Shown here piece after piece: positions 1 to 7,397 of a stretch of 14,975 nucleotides of DNA. The notes under the pieces were generated by a model, which saw only the letters and a list, made by a program, of their open reading frames with translations, was not told where the DNA came from and made no database searches. Each line of letters starts with the position of its first letter. Positions within the stretch are counted from its first letter, which is position 1. Made by a program: the position numbers and the translations under genes. Source of the stretch: Parvularculaceae bacterium (GTDB taxonomy: Bacteria > Pseudomonadota > Alphaproteobacteria > Caulobacterales > Parvularculaceae); NCBI GenBank assembly GCA_013389125.1, contig JACADX010000373.1:1-14975 (forward strand), read 5' to 3'.

Positions 1-269
1 ATCAGTTCGGCATTCGCCTCTTTGAGCGCTGAAGAAAGCGCGGCCTCAAAGGCTAGCCGGCCCGCTTCGCCTTTGCCGAAAGCGCGATGTTCGATCGTGC
101 GCGTCGGAATTTCAGCGCTGCGCGCGACACCAAGACCCGCGGCGTCGCGGATATTGGAGATGACAAGTATGATTTCCGCTGGAAATTCGGGCGAGGCGGC
201 CGCGTCGATCAACGCCTTCATGTTCGAGCCGCGTCCTGAAATGAGCACGGCGACGCGAAGCTTTTTCAT
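1..269 (-). CDS. purN: Phosphoribosylglycinamide formyltransferase (GART), N-terminal part, cut by window edge
   Basis: Transfers a formyl group from 10-formyl-THF to glycinamide ribonucleotide (GAR), the third step of cytosolic de novo purine synthesis. Only the first 89 codons are present; the rest lies left of base 1. The N-terminus contains VAVLISGRGSNMKAL, the typical PurN opening strand and phosphate-binding GRGSN loop, followed by a second Rossmann-like strand ending VISN. The catalytic Asn/His/Asp residues lie further along and are not visible. The ATG at 267-269 follows the purM stop by only 4 nt, so the two are almost certainly co-transcribed from the spacer upstream of purM. An ATG overlapping the purM stop is out of frame and was not used. 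The family assignment is clear; only completeness is unknown. Confidence 0.95.
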   Translation of the reverse strand, partial: MKKLRVAVLISGRGSNMKALIDAAASPEFPAEIILVISNIRDAAGLGVARSAEIPTRTIEHRAFGKGEAGRLAFEAALSSALKEANAEL

Positions 270-273
270 CGCA

Positions 274-1278
274 TCAGGCCTTGACAACGTCGCCGATAAT
301 CCGCGCGTCTTCGCCATCGCTTTTAAGGTCGCGCAAGATTCTATCCGCGGCCTCCCGTTGCGCGACAAGGACGCCGCCGACGCCGCAGTTGAACGTGCGG
401 CGCATCTCGGGGAGCGCAATACGGCCCGCTCCCATGAGCCACTCAAAGACTGGGGGCAAGGGCAGTGCGCGATCGTCGAAACGCGGCGCCAATGTCTCCG
501 GGAGCACTCGCGGCACGTTTTCGGTGAGACCGCCGCCCGTGATATGCGCAAATCCGCGCACGGCCTCATCCTTAAGGATCGGCAGGAGGCGCTTGACGTA
601 GATGCGCGTCGGCGTCAGCAGCGCTTCGCCAAGCGACATTGAGCGGTCGAAGGGAGCTGGGTCGCGATAAGCGCAGCCGCTGTCTTTCACGATCTTGCGG
701 ATCAGCGAATATCCGTTGGAGTGCGGGCCGGACGACGGCAGGCCGATCATGACGTCACCCGCGACGGCGCTCCGCGGCAGCAGGTTTTCCCGCTCGACCG
801 CGCCAACGCAAAATCCGCCAAGATCATATTCTCCGGCCGCGTACATGCCGGGCATTTCAGCCGTTTCGCCGCCGATTAGCGCGCAGCCTGATTCGAGACA
901 GCCCTGCGCGATGCCGCGGATCACTTCCGCCGCGACGCCTTCTTCAAGCTTGCCGGTTGCGAAGTAGTCGAGGAAGAACAAGGGCTCGGCGCCTTGTGCG
1001 AGCACGTCGTTGACGCACATTGCAACGAGGTCGATGCCGATCGTCGCGTGGATGTTCGTTTCAAAGGCGATCTTGAGTTTCGTTCCGACCCCGTCGGCGC
1101 CTGAAACGAGAAGCGGGTCTTTAAAGCCTGCGGCCTTAAGGTCAAAAACGCCGCCAAATCCCCCAAGCATCGCGTCTGCGCCCTTTCGGGCGGTGGCGCG
1201 CGCGAAGGGAGAGATTGCGCTGACCAGTCTCTCGCCAGCGTCGATATCCACGCCGGCTCGTTTATAGGCGTCGCTCAT
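274..1278 (-). CDS. purM: Phosphoribosylformylglycinamidine cyclo-ligase (AIR synthetase)
   Basis: Catalyses ATP-dependent ring closure of FGAM to aminoimidazole ribonucleotide (AIR), fifth step of de novo purine synthesis, as a cytosolic homodimer. The 334-aa product has the family signatures in order: a start reading SDAYKRAGVDIDAG, a GGFGG turn, the SGADGVGTKLK nucleotide/substrate segment, the GGETAEMPGMY block, and GLPSSGPHSNGYSL opening the C-terminal domain. Length is close to the usual 340-350 aa. I chose ATG at 1276-1278 over the in-frame GTG at 1282-1284 because AGAGGG (1284-1289, minus strand) sits 5 nt before the ATG but would overlap the GTG. It is the first gene of purM-purN and is transcribed divergently from the DUF2066 gene. 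Confidence 0.98.
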   Translation of the reverse strand: MSDAYKRAGVDIDAGERLVSAISPFARATARKGADAMLGGFGGVFDLKAAGFKDPLLVSGADGVGTKLKIAFETNIHATIGIDLVAMCVNDVLAQGAEPLFFLDYFATGKLEEGVAAEVIRGIAQGCLESGCALIGGETAEMPGMYAAGEYDLGGFCVGAVERENLLPRSAVAGDVMIGLPSSGPHSNGYSLIRKIVKDSGCAYRDPAPFDRSMSLGEALLTPTRIYVKRLLPILKDEAVRGFAHITGGGLTENVPRVLPETLAPRFDDRALPLPPVFEWLMGAGRIALPEMRRTFNCGVGGVLVAQREAADRILRDLKSDGEDARIIGDVVKA

Positions 1279-1283
1279 CCGCA

Positions 1284-1289
1284 CCCTCT
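1284..1289 (-). promoter_or_regulatory. Shine-Dalgarno site that decides the purM start
   Basis: AGAGGG on the minus strand, 5 nt ahead of the ATG at 1278. It overlaps the alternative GTG codon at 1282-1284, which therefore cannot use it. Confidence 0.7.
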
Positions 1290-1342
1290 ACCCAATCACC
1301 GGCAAACTCTGCAATGTCGGGCGTTCGCTTCATTTCCCTCAG

Positions 1343-1363
1343 GGGGTGCGCGGCGCGCACCTC
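1343..1363. repeat. GC-rich inverted repeat (hairpin) in the divergent spacer
   Basis: GGTGCGC (1345-1351), loop GGC (1352-1354), GCGCACC (1355-1361). The 7-bp stem is perfect and extends to 9 bp with one G-U wobble and one G-C pair. There is no T-run on either side, so an intrinsic terminator is unlikely. It could be an operator or a structured leader element. Confidence 0.6.
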
Positions 1364-1389
1364 ACGGCTATAAAGGTCCCGCTGATTCG

Positions 1390-1403
1390 CCGCCGATCGG
1401 CGG
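1390..1403. promoter_or_regulatory. 14-bp perfect palindrome, candidate operator
   Basis: CCGCCGATCGGCGG reads identically on both strands and lies 27 bp before the DUF2066 start, just downstream of the possible -10 at 1369-1374. That position suits a dimeric repressor site. I do not recognise the motif as belonging to a known regulator. In GC-rich DNA a 14-bp palindrome can arise by chance, so function is inference. Confidence 0.35.
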
Positions 1404-1430
1404 GAGGGGCCCCGAGTTGAGAGAAAAACC

Positions 1431-2843
1431 ATGAAATTTCTGAGAGTTATTGGGGCGATCGCCGTCCTTGTCGCGGCCTCTGCCGAGGCGGCCTTGGCCG
1501 CCAACGACGACGTATTCGTCGTTCCGCGCGTGCCCGTCCAGGCGAGCGGCGCGACGGCGACGGAAGCCAAGAACGCGGCGCAGGCGCAAGGTCGCCGCCG
1601 CGCGATGGACATCCTCCTTCGCAGGCTGACGCCCGAAGCGGATTGGATTTATTTGCCCAGCCTTGCGACCGGCGCGCCGCCGAAATCGGCAGGCGACGGT
1701 TCTGGCAAGTCAGCAGTCGCAATATCGTCCGCAGGGTTGGACGCTCTTGAATCCGGGTTTGAGGTCTACGGCGAGAAAGCATCCTCATCGAGCTATCGCG
1801 CTTATATCACGTACCGTTTTAAGCCTGATGCGGTGCGCCGACTCCTCAAAGATGCGCGACTGCCCTACAGCGAGGCGCAAACTCGGGTCGCGCTTGTGCT
1901 TCCGGTCCTACAAACCGACAGCGGCGTCTATTTGTGGGAGAGCAACAATCCATGGATGGCGGCGTGGAAGGTGCGCCCGCTAACGCATGAGCTGACGCCG
2001 ATGCAGGCGCCGCTCGGCGACCTGGAAGACTCGTCGGCGATTACCGCGCGCCAGGCGCTGGCGCTCGACGCCGCCGCGCTTTCCCGCATCGCCGAGAAGT
2101 ACGGCGTCAGCCAGGTAATCGTCGCCCATGCGCGGCTGACGCAGAAAGATGGCGCCAATCAGCTGACAGTTCGGCTATTAAACGGCCACCGCGAGTCTGG
2201 GAAGGCGGATCTGAGCGAGGTGCTCGGCCACGAGACCGAACTCGAAGAAGAGGATCTTCCGACTCAAACGCTTTCTTACGCGCAAGGCGATGAAGATTTC
2301 GCCTCAAAGGTCGGCGAGGTGCTGGCGCAGACGTTTCTGTCGGAACCCATCGGCAACTTCCCGGCGCTTGCCGAGCATTCGATCGACGCCGCGATCGCCA
2401 AATATTCGAGCGGATGGAAAGCGCGAACGCTGATCGATCATTCCAAAGAGGCGCGCATCCCCGTTACCGCCTTTTTCGATCGGATCGAAGACTGGTCGAA
2501 AATCCGCAGCGCGCTCATCGCAACGCCGCTGGTTGGTTCCGTCCAGGTCTCATCGCTTTCGCGACGCGGCGCCGAAATGGACATCCGCCTATTCGGCGAA
2601 CCCGCCCGAATGCAGGTCGCCATGGAGAACCAGGGCATCGTTTTCTGGACCGAGACAGGCGAACGCTGGTTCCTTGCAACGCCCGCCGCAGCCGGCAAGT
2701 ATCGCGGACGCCGTTTCCTGAGGGCGGATCGCCGCGGAATGGCGGAAACGGATGCTATTCCGGGCGAAGACGGTCCGACGCCTGCCTCTGCGGTCGACGA
2801 CGGAACCAATGCGCAGGCGCCGGAAATTTCAGGCGATCAATAG
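1431..2843 (+). CDS. DUF2066 domain-containing secreted protein
   Basis: A 470-aa protein of unknown function. Residues 1-24 form a clear signal peptide: MKFLR, then a hydrophobic Ile/Val/Leu/Ala core, then AEAALAA with a probable cleavage after ALA. The mature protein opens with a beta-rich segment (DDVFVVPRVPVQ) and an Ala/Arg helix (ARRRAMDILLRRL in type), as in DUF2066 proteins, and is expected in the periplasm. The last 35 or so residues are acidic and Pro/Gly/Ala-rich and probably disordered. It starts the plus-strand operon; its TAG shares a base with the hdaA GTG, implying translational coupling. In related genomes I recall an AI-2E/PerM-type membrane protein gene between this gene and hdaA; none is present here. 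The family call is from recall of the pattern, not from a search. Confidence 0.88.
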   Translation: MKFLRVIGAIAVLVAASAEAALAANDDVFVVPRVPVQASGATATEAKNAAQAQGRRRAMDILLRRLTPEADWIYLPSLATGAPPKSAGDGSGKSAVAISSAGLDALESGFEVYGEKASSSSYRAYITYRFKPDAVRRLLKDARLPYSEAQTRVALVLPVLQTDSGVYLWESNNPWMAAWKVRPLTHELTPMQAPLGDLEDSSAITARQALALDAAALSRIAEKYGVSQVIVAHARLTQKDGANQLTVRLLNGHRESGKADLSEVLGHETELEEEDLPTQTLSYAQGDEDFASKVGEVLAQTFLSEPIGNFPALAEHSIDAAIAKYSSGWKARTLIDHSKEARIPVTAFFDRIEDWSKIRSALIATPLVGSVQVSSLSRRGAEMDIRLFGEPARMQVAMENQGIVFWTETGERWFLATPAAAGKYRGRRFLRADRRGMAETDAIPGEDGPTPASAVDDGTNAQAPEISGDQ

Positions 2844-3571
2844 TGTCGGCGCACGGCCGTTCGAAGGCGAAGGACGAAACGAAAGCGGTCGCGGCCGTCA
2901 GACAAATGGCGCTTGACTGGCCGCCGCCGGCGCCGCGCCTCAGCCGTGAGCAGTTCCTGCTAGGGGTATCGAATGTCGCGGCCTTGAGGATGCTGGACGA
3001 TTGGGCGCGAACGGGTGATCAGCTGCTCGCCGTCTGCGGTCCGGCCTCCGCCGGCAAGACTCATCTTGCGCGCATCGCGGCCGAACAGATCGGCGCGCAG
3101 ATGATCAGCGCCAATACTCTCGGCTCGCAGACAGCAGGCGCGCCGAAATCGAGCCTCGTAATCGACGACCTCGAGCATTGCGGCGCGCCGCTCGATTTGC
3201 TTGCCTTGATCGAAGGCGTTTCCCTCGGCGGCGGCCGGCTTGTGCTTGTCGGACGAGGCGCTCCCATCGAATGGGCAAGGGGGTTCAAGGACCTCGAAAC
3301 GAGGCTTAACGCGGCGACAAGGATCGCGCTTGTTGAACCCGATGAGGCGCTTCTGAAGGCGGTGATGGCGAAGCTCTTTTCCGATCGGCAATTGCGCGCG
3401 GCAGACGACGTCATCGAATACGCGGCGGCGAGGCTGCCAAAGACCTTTGCGGCGGCCGAGGCCTTTGTCGCAGGGATGGACGCCGCTTCGCTGGAGGCGG
3501 GAACGGGCATTGGGCGGGCATTGGCGCGAGAAGTGGTCGCTAACCTTTCCGAAGCGCCTGCGGACGCATAA
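2843..3571 (+). CDS. hdaA: DnaA regulatory inactivator HdaA (Hda-like AAA+ protein)
   Basis: A 242-aa DnaA-like AAA+ protein without the DnaA DNA-binding domain IV. Hda proteins bind the DNA-loaded beta clamp and stimulate DnaA-ATP hydrolysis, preventing re-initiation (RIDA). Visible features are a probable clamp-binding motif QMALDW (residues 21-26), Walker A GPASAGKTH (66-74, Lys72), Walker B LVIDD (105-109), and DLETRL with Arg154, which aligns with the box VII arginine finger of E. coli Hda. The sensor-2 region reads LPKTFAAAEAF, with Ala where E. coli Hda seems to have Arg; I believe this is common in alphaproteobacterial HdaA. The start is GTG at 2843-2845, overlapping the preceding TAG by one base, with AGGCG about 8 nt upstream. 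The in-frame ATG at 2906 would remove the Gln of the clamp motif. The frame is open upstream within DUF2066 but is not needed there. Confidence 0.92.
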   Translation: MSAHGRSKAKDETKAVAAVRQMALDWPPPAPRLSREQFLLGVSNVAALRMLDDWARTGDQLLAVCGPASAGKTHLARIAAEQIGAQMISANTLGSQTAGAPKSSLVIDDLEHCGAPLDLLALIEGVSLGGGRLVLVGRGAPIEWARGFKDLETRLNAATRIALVEPDEALLKAVMAKLFSDRQLRAADDVIEYAAARLPKTFAAAEAFVAGMDAASLEAGTGIGRALAREVVANLSEAPADA

Positions 3572-3602
3572 TTATTACGGGAATTCGGAGATCGTCAAAG
3601 AT

Positions 3603-5789
3603 ATGGCCGGCGGCGACGACGGTTTAAAGCTTAAGGCGGACGACGCGGCGCCTGCATGGTCGTCGACGTCGCCGGATCGATTCATCAATCGCGAATTGTC
3701 GTGGCTCGCGTTCAATCTGAGAGTCCTTGAAGAGGCCTACAACGAGAATCATCCGCTGCTCGAGCGCCTTCGCTTCCTCTCAATTTCAGCCAACAATCTC
3801 GACGAATTCTTCATGGTCCGGGTGGCGGGCCTCAGAGGGCAGGTCCGCGAAGGCGTGACGGCGCTGAGCCAGGAGGGGCTGACCGCGCAAGAGCAGCTGA
3901 CGCAGATCAATTTCAAAGCGTCGCAATTAATGGCGAAGCAGCAGGAGTGTTGGGGCATTCTCCTGCCGCTCCTTCGACAGGCCGGCATCGAAGTGATTTC
4001 GGCCGACGAGCTGTCGCCGACCGAGCTTGGCTGGCTCGAAAATGAGTTTTTGAGCAACATCTTTCCGGTGCTGACGCCGATCGCTCTTGATCCCGCGCAT
4101 CCGTTTCCCTTCATTCCCAATCTCGGCTTCGTTCTTTGCATGAACCTCAAGCGCAACGACGGTTCGACGCTGACGACGCTGTTGCCGCTTCCAAGCAAGA
4201 TTTCACGGTTCATTCGCCTGCCCGGGAGCCAGTCCGGAGACGGACGGCGCAATGTCATCCGCTTCATTTCGCTCGAACGCATCATCGTCCGATTCATCTC
4301 CCATATTTTCCCGACGATGGCTCTTGAGGAACACGGAGCTTTCCGGATCGTTCGCGATTCGGACGTCGAGATCGAGGAAGAGGCGGAAGACCTCGTCCGC
4401 GTTTTCGAATCGATGCTGAAGCGCCGCCGCCGCGGCGACGTCATCCGCCTCAAGGTCGACGCCTCGACGCCGGAGCATCTTAAGGCTCTCGTCATGGACC
4501 GCATGCGCGTCGCGGCGCAAGATCTCGTCACCGTGGACGGCATCCTCGGCCTCGCCCAGGCGTCCGAGCTGATCCCGCCGGAGCGCGCCGACCTCATGTT
4601 TCCGCCGTTCGACCCGCGCTTCCCGGAGCGCATCCGCGAACACGGCGGCAATTGCTTCTCGGCGATCAGGGCGAAGGACTTCATCGTTCATCATCCTTAT
4701 GAATCATTCGATGTCGTCGTGCAGTTTCTGAAGCAGGCGGCCGCGGATCCGAACGTCGTCGCGATCAAGCAAACGCTTTATCGGACGTCTAAACAGTCGC
4801 CGATCGTCGAGGCCTTGATCGAGGCGGCTGAGGCGGGAAAGAACGTCACGGCCCTCGTCGAACTGAAAGCGCGCTTCGACGAAGAAGCGAACATCAGGTT
4901 CGCGCGAGCGCTTGAGCGCGCCGGCGTAAACGTCGTTTACGGGTTCGTCGAATACAAGACCCATGCGAAACTTTCCCTTGTCGCACGACAAGAGGGCGAT
5001 ACGCTTCGCACTTACGCGCATGTCGCCACCGGCAACTATCACGCGGTGACGGCGCGGATTTACACCGACCTTTCGCTATTCACCTGCGATCCGGCTATCG
5101 GTCGGGACGTCGCCAAGGTCTTCAATTTCGTCACCGGCTACGCCAAGCCGGAAGCGTTCGAGAAAATAGCCGTCGCGCCGCTGACGCTGAGATCGAAGCT
5201 TGTCGAGCTCATTAACGAAGAGATCGCGCACGCCAAAGCCGGACGGCCGGCGTCGATCTGGGCGAAAATGAACGCGCTTGTCGACGGCGCGATCATTGAC
5301 AAGCTCTATGAGGCGAGCTCGGCCGGCGTTCATGTCGAACTCGTCGTGCGGGGCGTTTGCTGCCTCAGGCCGGGAGTGAAAGGGCTATCGGAGAACATAC
5401 GGGTCAAGAGCATCATCGGGCGGTTTCTCGAGCACGCCCGCGTCTACTGCTTCGGCGCCGGCAAGCCTTTGCCGAACAACGAGGCGAAAGTGTTCATTTC
5501 CTCCGCCGACCTCATGCCGCGAAACCTCAATCGCCGGGTCGAGGTCTTCTGCCCGATCGAGAACCCCACCGTGCACAGCCAGACGCTCGACCAGATCATG
5601 GTCGCAAATCTCAACGATGAGGCGCAAAGCTGGCGGCTGAACGGCGACGGTTCTTACGAACGCAATCGGGCGCGGGGCGACTCGCCGCCGTTCAACGTCC
5701 ACGCCTTCATGATGACCAATCCCAGCCTTTCGGGCCGCGGCGCGGCGCTGAAATACAATGCGCCCAATCCCTTGAAGCCTAAAAAATGA
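3603..5789 (+). CDS. ppk: Polyphosphate kinase 1
   Basis: Reversibly polymerises the gamma-phosphate of ATP into inorganic polyphosphate; the enzyme is often membrane-associated. The 728-aa protein has the N domain (FINRELSWLAFNLRVLEEA near residue 25), the head domain, and two C-terminal PLD-like catalytic domains. KTHAKLSL carries His454, which aligns with the autophosphorylated His435 of E. coli PPK. FLEHARVYCFG carries His611, aligning with E. coli His592. YAHVATGNYH and RNLNRRVEVFCPIENP are also typical. The start is ATG 3603 by homology length; GGAG lies 12 nt upstream, a rather long spacing. The open frame back to 3447 overlaps hdaA with Arg/Trp-rich sequence and is rejected. The gene lies 31 nt after hdaA and overlaps ppx by 4 nt. 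Confidence 0.97.
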   Translation: MAGGDDGLKLKADDAAPAWSSTSPDRFINRELSWLAFNLRVLEEAYNENHPLLERLRFLSISANNLDEFFMVRVAGLRGQVREGVTALSQEGLTAQEQLTQINFKASQLMAKQQECWGILLPLLRQAGIEVISADELSPTELGWLENEFLSNIFPVLTPIALDPAHPFPFIPNLGFVLCMNLKRNDGSTLTTLLPLPSKISRFIRLPGSQSGDGRRNVIRFISLERIIVRFISHIFPTMALEEHGAFRIVRDSDVEIEEEAEDLVRVFESMLKRRRRGDVIRLKVDASTPEHLKALVMDRMRVAAQDLVTVDGILGLAQASELIPPERADLMFPPFDPRFPERIREHGGNCFSAIRAKDFIVHHPYESFDVVVQFLKQAAADPNVVAIKQTLYRTSKQSPIVEALIEAAEAGKNVTALVELKARFDEEANIRFARALERAGVNVVYGFVEYKTHAKLSLVARQEGDTLRTYAHVATGNYHAVTARIYTDLSLFTCDPAIGRDVAKVFNFVTGYAKPEAFEKIAVAPLTLRSKLVELINEEIAHAKAGRPASIWAKMNALVDGAIIDKLYEASSAGVHVELVVRGVCCLRPGVKGLSENIRVKSIIGRFLEHARVYCFGAGKPLPNNEAKVFISSADLMPRNLNRRVEVFCPIENPTVHSQTLDQIMVANLNDEAQSWRLNGDGSYERNRARGDSPPFNVHAFMMTNPSLSGRGAALKYNAPNPLKPKK

Positions 5790-7282
5790 ACGCCGCCGCT
5801 TCGAGTTACGCGCTTGAACGGACGAAGCAGGCCGTCATCGACATCGGCTCAAACTCGGTTCGTCTCGTCATCTATGACGGTCCGCGCCGCGCGCCGTTCC
5901 CGATTTGCAACGAAAAGGCGCTTTGCGGCCTCGGCCGCGATATGTCCGCCGACGGGAGACTGAACCCTCGCGCCGTCGATAGCGCGCTCGCAACGCTTGC
6001 GCGCTTCAAGCGCCTCCTCAAGGAGCACGGCGATCCGCAGACGGAAGCGGTGGCGACGGCGGCGGTCCGAGAGGCGAGCGACGGCCCCAAATTCATTAAG
6101 CGCGTGCGCGCGCTCGGTCTTGATGTCGCGGTTGTCGGCGGGCGCGAGGAAGCAAGCCTTGCAGCCTTCGGCGTCGCTTCTTATGAGCCTGATGCGACGG
6201 GCCTCGTCGGCGACATGGGCGGCGGCAGCCTTGAACTTGTCACGCTTGATCGCGGCAAGGCCGGCGAGGCGGTCAGCCTTTCGATCGGCCCGTTAAGACT
6301 GATGCAGACCGCGAAAGCGGACCTTAAAGCGGCGGCGAAGGAGATCGACAAAAGCCTTGCCGGCGTATCCTGGATCAAGTCAGGAAAGCGCGATACGCTT
6401 TTTGCTGTCGGCGGCGCCTGGCGGTCGATCGCGCGGTTTCAAATGCAGTTGCGGCGCCATCCGCTCCCTGTCCTCCATCATTACGAAATGTCGGCGCGCC
6501 AGGCGATCGAGGCGTGCGATCTAATCGCGCGCCAGAGCCGATCGTCGCTTGAAGGCACGCCCGGCATTTCCACAAAACGCGTCGACACGCTGCCTTTTGC
6601 GGCGCTCGTGATGCGCGGGCTCATCGAGGCGGCGGCGATCGCCAAGGTCTCGATTTCAGCGGGAGGCCTGCGCGAGGGCGTGCTTTTTCGAAGCCTGCCG
6701 CCGGAAACGCGCGCCTTTGATCCCTTGATCGCCGGGGCCACGTTCCTTGCCGAGCGCATGTCGCCGGTCGAAGGCACGGGCGCCGCCTATGTCGACCTCA
6801 TCGACGGATTGTTCGCGGACGAAAGGCCGGAGCAGCGGCGGATCCGCATCGCCTCCTGCCTTCTCGCCGATATCGGGGCCTTCTTTCATCCTGATCTTCG
6901 CGCCGAGCACGCCTTCGACACGGCGCTGCGCGCGCCGTTTTACGCCGTCACCCACGCTGAACGCGCAGCGATCGCCCTCTCGCTTTATTGCCGGCATGAG
7001 GGCGTCGGCGCGCCGGAAGGGGCTGAAGGCGTCATCGCGCTGTTGACCGAGACGGAGCGAAAGCGCGCCGCCGAAATCGGACTCGCGCTGCGTTTCAGCG
7101 CCTCCGTCGCGCCGAAGGCGCCGAACGCGATCCGCCGCTGCGCGCTGACGAAGGATCGAAACAGGCTGGTCTTTTCGGCGCCTGGCGATCTGAGGCCGCT
7201 GATCGACGAGTCGCCCCGAAAACGGCTTGACGCTCTTGCGGGCGCGCTCGGGCTGACGCCGGTCATCGAGTTTGACGGCTAG
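5786..7282 (+). CDS. ppx: Exopolyphosphatase, Ppx/GppA family
   Basis: Processively removes terminal phosphates from polyphosphate (and may hydrolyse pppGpp), opposing PPK. The 498-aa protein has an ASKHA/RNase H-like fold: phosphate-1 loop VIDIGSNSVRLV (residues 17-28), GGREEA with Glu121 in the position of the E. coli PPX catalytic glutamate, and phosphate-2 loop GDMGGGSLEL starting near residue 142. The C-terminal half is helical and HD-like, as in long PPX proteins (E. coli 513 aa). The ATG overlaps the ppk TGA as ATGA, so translation is likely coupled and the two opposing enzymes are made from one mRNA. PPX versus GppA specificity cannot be proven from sequence, but the ppk partner favours PPX. 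Confidence 0.95.
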   Translation: MNAAASSYALERTKQAVIDIGSNSVRLVIYDGPRRAPFPICNEKALCGLGRDMSADGRLNPRAVDSALATLARFKRLLKEHGDPQTEAVATAAVREASDGPKFIKRVRALGLDVAVVGGREEASLAAFGVASYEPDATGLVGDMGGGSLELVTLDRGKAGEAVSLSIGPLRLMQTAKADLKAAAKEIDKSLAGVSWIKSGKRDTLFAVGGAWRSIARFQMQLRRHPLPVLHHYEMSARQAIEACDLIARQSRSSLEGTPGISTKRVDTLPFAALVMRGLIEAAAIAKVSISAGGLREGVLFRSLPPETRAFDPLIAGATFLAERMSPVEGTGAAYVDLIDGLFADERPEQRRIRIASCLLADIGAFFHPDLRAEHAFDTALRAPFYAVTHAERAAIALSLYCRHEGVGAPEGAEGVIALLTETERKRAAEIGLALRFSASVAPKAPNAIRRCALTKDRNRLVFSAPGDLRPLIDESPRKRLDALAGALGLTPVIEFDG

Positions 7283-7287
7283 ATCTT

Positions 7288-7313
7288 CGGGCGCGATGCC
7301 AATATCGCGCCTG
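7288..7313. terminator. Hairpin in the ppx/rnd convergent gap, possible bidirectional terminator
   Basis: GGCGCGAT (7290-7297), loop GCCAAT, ATCGCGCC (7304-7311). This perfect 8-bp stem extends to 10 bp with one G-U and one C-G pair. It begins 5 nt after the ppx stop, in the 115-bp gap between convergent genes, which is where a shared terminator is expected. No T-run follows on either strand, so it is not a classical intrinsic terminator and may act as an mRNA 3'-end stabiliser. Confidence 0.4.
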
Positions 7314-7397
7314 ACAACCATGTCATTGTTCCAGCGCGCGTTCGCCGCTCCGCGCCTCACTCGCGCAAATCCGGTTTCCGCTTTTGCGCCCGGCGCG

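Larger units (their letters stand above)
1279..1430. promoter_or_regulatory. Divergent promoter region between purM and the DUF2066 gene
   Basis: This 152-bp spacer must hold the promoters of both the minus-strand purine pair and the plus-strand DUF2066-hdaA-ppk-ppx run. A TATAAA at 1369-1374 could be a plus-strand -10 element, but no good -35 precedes it at normal spacing. The spacer also carries a perfect 7-bp hairpin (1345-1361), a 14-bp perfect palindrome (1390-1403) and an 8-bp GGGGCCCC palindrome (1406-1413). A weak GAGAG purine run lies about 8 nt ahead of the DUF2066 ATG. Promoter positions are inference. Confidence 0.5.

Noticed and set aside
2414..2842. N-terminal extension of hdaA into the DUF2066 gene
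   Set aside because: The frame is merely open; the extra residues are Arg-rich shadow sequence and HdaA length is normal from GTG 2843.
3447..3602. N-terminal extension of ppk into hdaA
   Set aside because: The 52 extra residues are Arg/Trp-rich, overlap the clear hdaA frame, and precede the normal PPK1 start; ATG 3603 gives the usual length.
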